A stretch of 9,579 nucleotides of DNA from Kiritimatiellia bacterium (lineage in GTDB: Bacteria; Verrucomicrobiota; Kiritimatiellia; RFP12; UBA1067): the NCBI GenBank assembly GCA_024405255.1, contig JAKSOY010000170.1, positions 1-9,579 on the forward strand, given 5' to 3'. Under the pieces are notes generated by a model that was given only the letters and a program-made list of their open reading frames with translations, had not been told where the DNA came from and did no database searches. Positions 7,170-9,579 of this stretch are shown here, in pieces (within the stretch, counting starts at the first letter, position 1; the number at the start of each line of letters is the position of its first letter). Both the position numbers and the translations under genes were made by a program.

Positions 7170-8579
7170 TTAAACGTTCAACTGAGCGTTGTCCTTCTTC
7201 ACATTGCCGACCGAAAGGCCCATGCGCGCCAGGTCGACATCCACAAGACCGAGCGGCTTCGTCGTCTTCCAGCCGCCGCGCGTGAAGTCCGGCACATCCA
7301 CCGAATTCGAACGGTTCTTCACCGACTTCTCGGAGAGTTCCACGAGCGAACACCACGACGCGAGGTCGTAGACGTTCATGTCGAGCGGCAGACCGTTCTG
7401 CAGGCAGTACGCCCAGCGGAGGTCCATCAGGAAGTCCATGCCGCCATGACCGCCGACCTTCTTCGCAATCTCGCCCGCGCGCTTCCACAGCGGATGTTTG
7501 TACTTTTCACGATACTCGGCCGCGACCGCGTCGTTGAAGCCGTGTGCGCCCTGGCCCGGACGATTCTCGATCGCCAGACGATACGGATAGTCGCAGAGCA
7601 TCCCGCGCGTACCGCTGATGAGGTTGATGCGGCTGTACGGACGCGGACTCGACACGTCGTGCTGAACCATGATCGAACGCCCCTTCGCCGTCTTGATGAG
7701 CGTCGTGTTCATATCGCCCGTCTGGACGTTCGTCTTGCGCTGCCACGCATCTTCCGGCAGCGCGAACTTCGCGAGCGTCGTCAACCCCGCCTGCTGGCTC
7801 TCGAGCGACACGAGATAGTCGAAACGGTCGCCGCGGTTGATGTCCATGTCGAGGCAGATCGGCCCGAGGCCGTGCGTCGGATAGAGGTTGCCCTTGTGCG
7901 CCGCATTCCATTTGTAGCGCCAATGGTCCCAGTAGCCGTACAGATTGCTGCCCCGCAGATCGTGGATGTACGCGCCTTCGCCATGCTTGAGTTCGCCGAG
8001 AATGCCGCGATGGCAGAGATTGAACGCGAGCATTTCGATTTCGCCATAGCAGCAGTTCTCGAGCATCATGCAATGACGCTGCATCTTCTCGCTCGTCTCC
8101 ACGAGCTCCCAGCATTCGTCGAGCGTCATCGCCGCCGGCACTTCCGTGAACGCGTGCTTGCTACCGCGCAGAGCGCCCAATGCCACCGGCGCATGCAGCT
8201 GCCACGGCGTCGTGTTGTAGATCACGTCCACGCCGTCCCACTGGCAGAGGTCCTTCCACGCCTGCTCGCCGACAAAGGCGCGCGGCGTCGGCCTCTTCTT
8301 CGCCGCCAGCCAGTCCTGCTGACGCTTCACCGCGTCCGGACGGATGTCGCAGAGCGCCGTAATCTCAACACCCGGGATCATCGCCAGACGATGTACCGCG
8401 CCCGAACCGCGCGAACCCAATCCCACGCAGCCGACGCGCACCTTCCGCAGCGCCGGCGCCGCAAAGGTCGCCATCTTGCCGCCCACCGTCGGTACGGTCG
8501 CACCGCCAAACGCGCCACCGGCCATTGCCAACGCACCCATCCACAATGTTCCCTGAAGGAACTCACGACGATTCGTCAT
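7170..8579 (-). CDS. Tat-exported Gfo/Idh/MocA family protein, GH109-like (alpha-N-acetylgalactosaminidase candidate)
   Basis: Predicted NAD-dependent glycosidase or sugar oxidoreductase of 469 residues, exported folded by the Tat system. The start MTNRREFLQG carries the twin-arginine motif (R4, R5), followed by a hydrophobic Ala/Gly stretch to about residue 28. The Rossmann part has a GCVGLGSRGSG nucleotide-binding loop at 50-60, ALCDIRPD, and YNTTPWQLHAPVA. The segments TEVPAAMTLDECWELVETSE (145-164), MMLENCCYGE, EGAYIHDLRG, GNLYPTHGLGP (230-240, Y233 and H236) and GGHGGMDF (377-383) resemble GH109. In that family the enzyme removes alpha-linked GalNAc through an NAD-assisted elimination/addition mechanism and the YPTH segment belongs to the active site. 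Length is close to the usual 440-480. AAAGGA lies 8 bases upstream of the ATG. Its neighbours, a GH36-like protein and a small exported protein, fit extracytoplasmic glycan breakdown. A non-GH109 exported sugar dehydrogenase remains possible, since many family members in this group of bacteria are uncharacterised. Confidence 0.87.
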   Translation of the reverse strand: MTNRREFLQGTLWMGALAMAGGAFGGATVPTVGGKMATFAAPALRKVRVGCVGLGSRGSGAVHRLAMIPGVEITALCDIRPDAVKRQQDWLAAKKRPTPRAFVGEQAWKDLCQWDGVDVIYNTTPWQLHAPVALGALRGSKHAFTEVPAAMTLDECWELVETSEKMQRHCMMLENCCYGEIEMLAFNLCHRGILGELKHGEGAYIHDLRGSNLYGYWDHWRYKWNAAHKGNLYPTHGLGPICLDMDINRGDRFDYLVSLESQQAGLTTLAKFALPEDAWQRKTNVQTGDMNTTLIKTAKGRSIMVQHDVSSPRPYSRINLISGTRGMLCDYPYRLAIENRPGQGAHGFNDAVAAEYREKYKHPLWKRAGEIAKKVGGHGGMDFLMDLRWAYCLQNGLPLDMNVYDLASWCSLVELSEKSVKNRSNSVDVPDFTRGGWKTTKPLGLVDVDLARMGLSVGNVKKDNAQLNV

Positions 8580-8587
8580 TGTCTTTT

Positions 8588-8593
8588 TCCTTT
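8588..8593 (-). promoter_or_regulatory. Ribosome-binding site of the GH109-like gene
   Basis: AAAGGA on the minus strand lies 8 bases upstream of the ATG at 8579, inside the 30-base gap after the methyltransferase-like gene. The gap contains no promoter or terminator signature, which supports cotranscription from upstream. Confidence 0.7.
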
Positions 8594-8594
8594 C

Positions 8595-8606
8595 TGATTT
8601 AAATCA
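8595..8606. repeat. 12-bp perfect palindrome TGATTTAAATCA
   Basis: A perfect self-complementary AT-rich 12-mer lies in the short gap between the methyltransferase-like stop codon and the ribosome-binding site of the GH109-like gene. It could be a protein-binding half-site pair or chance. It has no loop, so it is not a good RNA hairpin. No second copy was noticed in the window. Confidence 0.4.
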
Positions 8607-8609
8607 CAT

Positions 8610-9579
8610 TCAGGCTCGCGCAACAAGCGCATCCGTCACCGCGAGAAGATTTTCCGGCGGCGTCAAACGCGGCACTTCGCATCCGGCGGACGAGATGTAC
8701 CGATCCTTAAAGAGGTCGCAGCAGGCGTTCACGCTCGCACGGACCGTCTCTGGTGTTCCCTGCATCAAGATGGACACCGGATCGTAATTTCCGCAGAGGA
8801 TCGTCTTCCCCTCGCCCACGAGATCGCGGCAACGTTCGAGATCGACCATCCAGTCGACATCGAGGATGTCCGTTCCCGTCGCGATGGCCTGGTCCAGCAC
8901 GCGCGTCGTATTGCCGCAGATGTGCAGCTTCGTCTTGCCGCCGACCGCATGCACGGCGTCGACAATCGCCTTCTGGTACGGGAACGCGAACTCCTTGAAC
9001 ATCCGCGCGGAAATCAGCGAACTCGCCGCATCGCCGATGCCGATGATGTCCGCCCCCGCCTTCACCTGCTCGATGGCGAAGATCTTCGCCTGTTCGCAGG
9101 TGATGGACAGAAATTCATGGATCAACTCGCGGTCTTCCGTCGCGAGATCCGTCAGCATGTCGTTGATGCCGCGCAGATCGCAGCACTCCGCAAGCGCGCC
9201 TTCCACCCAGCCGCCGACCGTATAGTCGCCGGCGTTCTGGCGGAAATACGCGATCGCCTTCAACCGGTCTTCGCAACGCTTGCCGTTGTAGGGGTTGTAC
9301 GTCTTGACGAGCTTCGGCGCCGCGGAGAGGTCTTCCACGAACGGCGTCGGACTGTACGGCACGTTGTCCTCAGGCATCGTCACCGACGCGCCGAATCCTT
9401 CCGCCTCGCGCATCGGATCCGAAATCGCCGACACCATGTCGATGCCGTACTTCTCGCTACAGGCGATATCACAGTCGCAGAGCACGCGGTAGTCGCTCGC
9501 ATACTCGCGATACGTCTTCCCGAATTGCGTGGCCGCAAACCCCATCAAGATATTGAAATTCGGAATCCGGTCCGGCTTC
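8610..9579 (-). CDS. Uroporphyrinogen decarboxylase/MtaA-type cobamide methyltransferase family protein (5' end cut)
   Basis: Member of the URO-D superfamily, most like the methylcobamide methyltransferase branch (MtaA/MtbA) rather than the haem enzyme. The frame is open to the window edge: codons upstream of 9548 read KPDRIPNFNI and lead into LMGFAATQFGKTYREYASDY, so the true start lies outside and the TTG at 9548 and ATG at 9545 are internal. About 323 residues are visible. Features include YGIDMVSAISDPMREAEGFGA, GGWVEGALAECCDLRG, AGADIIGIGDAASSLIS and KLHICGNTTRVLD. The His-x-Cys pair (codons 8922-8924 and 8916-8918) and a later Cys in SSAGCEVPRLTP (8679-8681) match the zinc ligands used by MtaA-type enzymes to bind a thiol methyl acceptor. 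The substrate-binding PVWxMRQAG motif of haem-pathway HemE is not seen, though the missing N-terminus might have held it. Cytoplasmic, since no export signal is visible. It precedes the GH109-like gene by 30 bases, probably in the same operon, which hints at demethylation linked to sugar breakdown. No corrinoid protein is seen here. Confidence 0.88.
   Translation of the reverse strand, partial: KPDRIPNFNILMGFAATQFGKTYREYASDYRVLCDCDIACSEKYGIDMVSAISDPMREAEGFGASVTMPEDNVPYSPTPFVEDLSAAPKLVKTYNPYNGKRCEDRLKAIAYFRQNAGDYTVGGWVEGALAECCDLRGINDMLTDLATEDRELIHEFLSITCEQAKIFAIEQVKAGADIIGIGDAASSLISARMFKEFAFPYQKAIVDAVHAVGGKTKLHICGNTTRVLDQAIATGTDILDVDWMVDLERCRDLVGEGKTILCGNYDPVSILMQGTPETVRASVNACCDLFKDRYISSAGCEVPRLTPPENLLAVTDALVARA

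Noticed and set aside
7446..8597. A 383-codon open frame on the plus strand
   Set aside because: It is antisense to the GH109-like gene, whose motifs and signal sequence are clear. The plus-strand product is Arg/His-rich without domains.
9545..9548. TTG or ATG as the start of the URO-D-like gene
   Set aside because: The frame continues upstream to the window edge and encodes KPDRIPNFNI, which fits the family, so the real start lies outside the window.

Overview
This window looks like chromosomal DNA from a GC-rich, Gram-negative-type bacterium. The best guess is a member of the Planctomycetes-Verrucomicrobia-Chlamydiae group, for example Kiritimatiellota, Lentisphaerota or Verrucomicrobiota. 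That guess rests on gene content: a Tat-exported GH109-like oxidoreductase fold, a URO-D/MtaA-type methyltransferase beside sugar enzymes, a LamG-like domain fused to a glycosidase, and short GACGCGAAG-type tandem repeats between genes. No rRNA or other phylogenetic marker apart from dnaE is present, so the assignment is an inference.

Every supportable gene lies on the minus strand, so transcription runs from high to low coordinates. There are two transcription groups. The first enters from beyond the right edge: a 5'-truncated URO-D/MtaA-like protein (8610-9579), a GH109-like Gfo/Idh/MocA protein with a Tat signal (7170-8579), a small exported protein of unknown function (6641-7150), and a large exported GH36/clan-D alpha-galactosidase-like protein (3873-6629). 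Gaps are about 30, 19 and 11 bases, which suggests one operon for taking apart a glycan, possibly one rich in GalNAc/Gal or O-methylated. After the last stop codon come five copies of a 9-bp tandem repeat and an inverted repeat.

The second group starts at a near-consensus sigma70-type promoter (TTGTCA, 18-bp spacer, TATAAT; 3745-3774). It encodes an aldo/keto reductase (2827-3687) and, 18 bases further on, the replicative DNA polymerase III alpha subunit DnaE (1-2808). DnaE runs off the left edge after 936 residues. Its polymerase aspartates and an apparently complete PHP-domain metal site are visible.

No RNA genes, CRISPR arrays, insertion sequences or phage genes were seen, and there is no gene-free stretch over 300 bases. 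The long open frames on the plus strand are antisense shadows of these genes. I found no clearly new multi-gene system. The points most worth a second look are the glycan/methyltransferase operon, the GH36-like enzyme with Asn at the expected acid/base position and an added lectin-like domain, and the intergenic minisatellite/hairpin.
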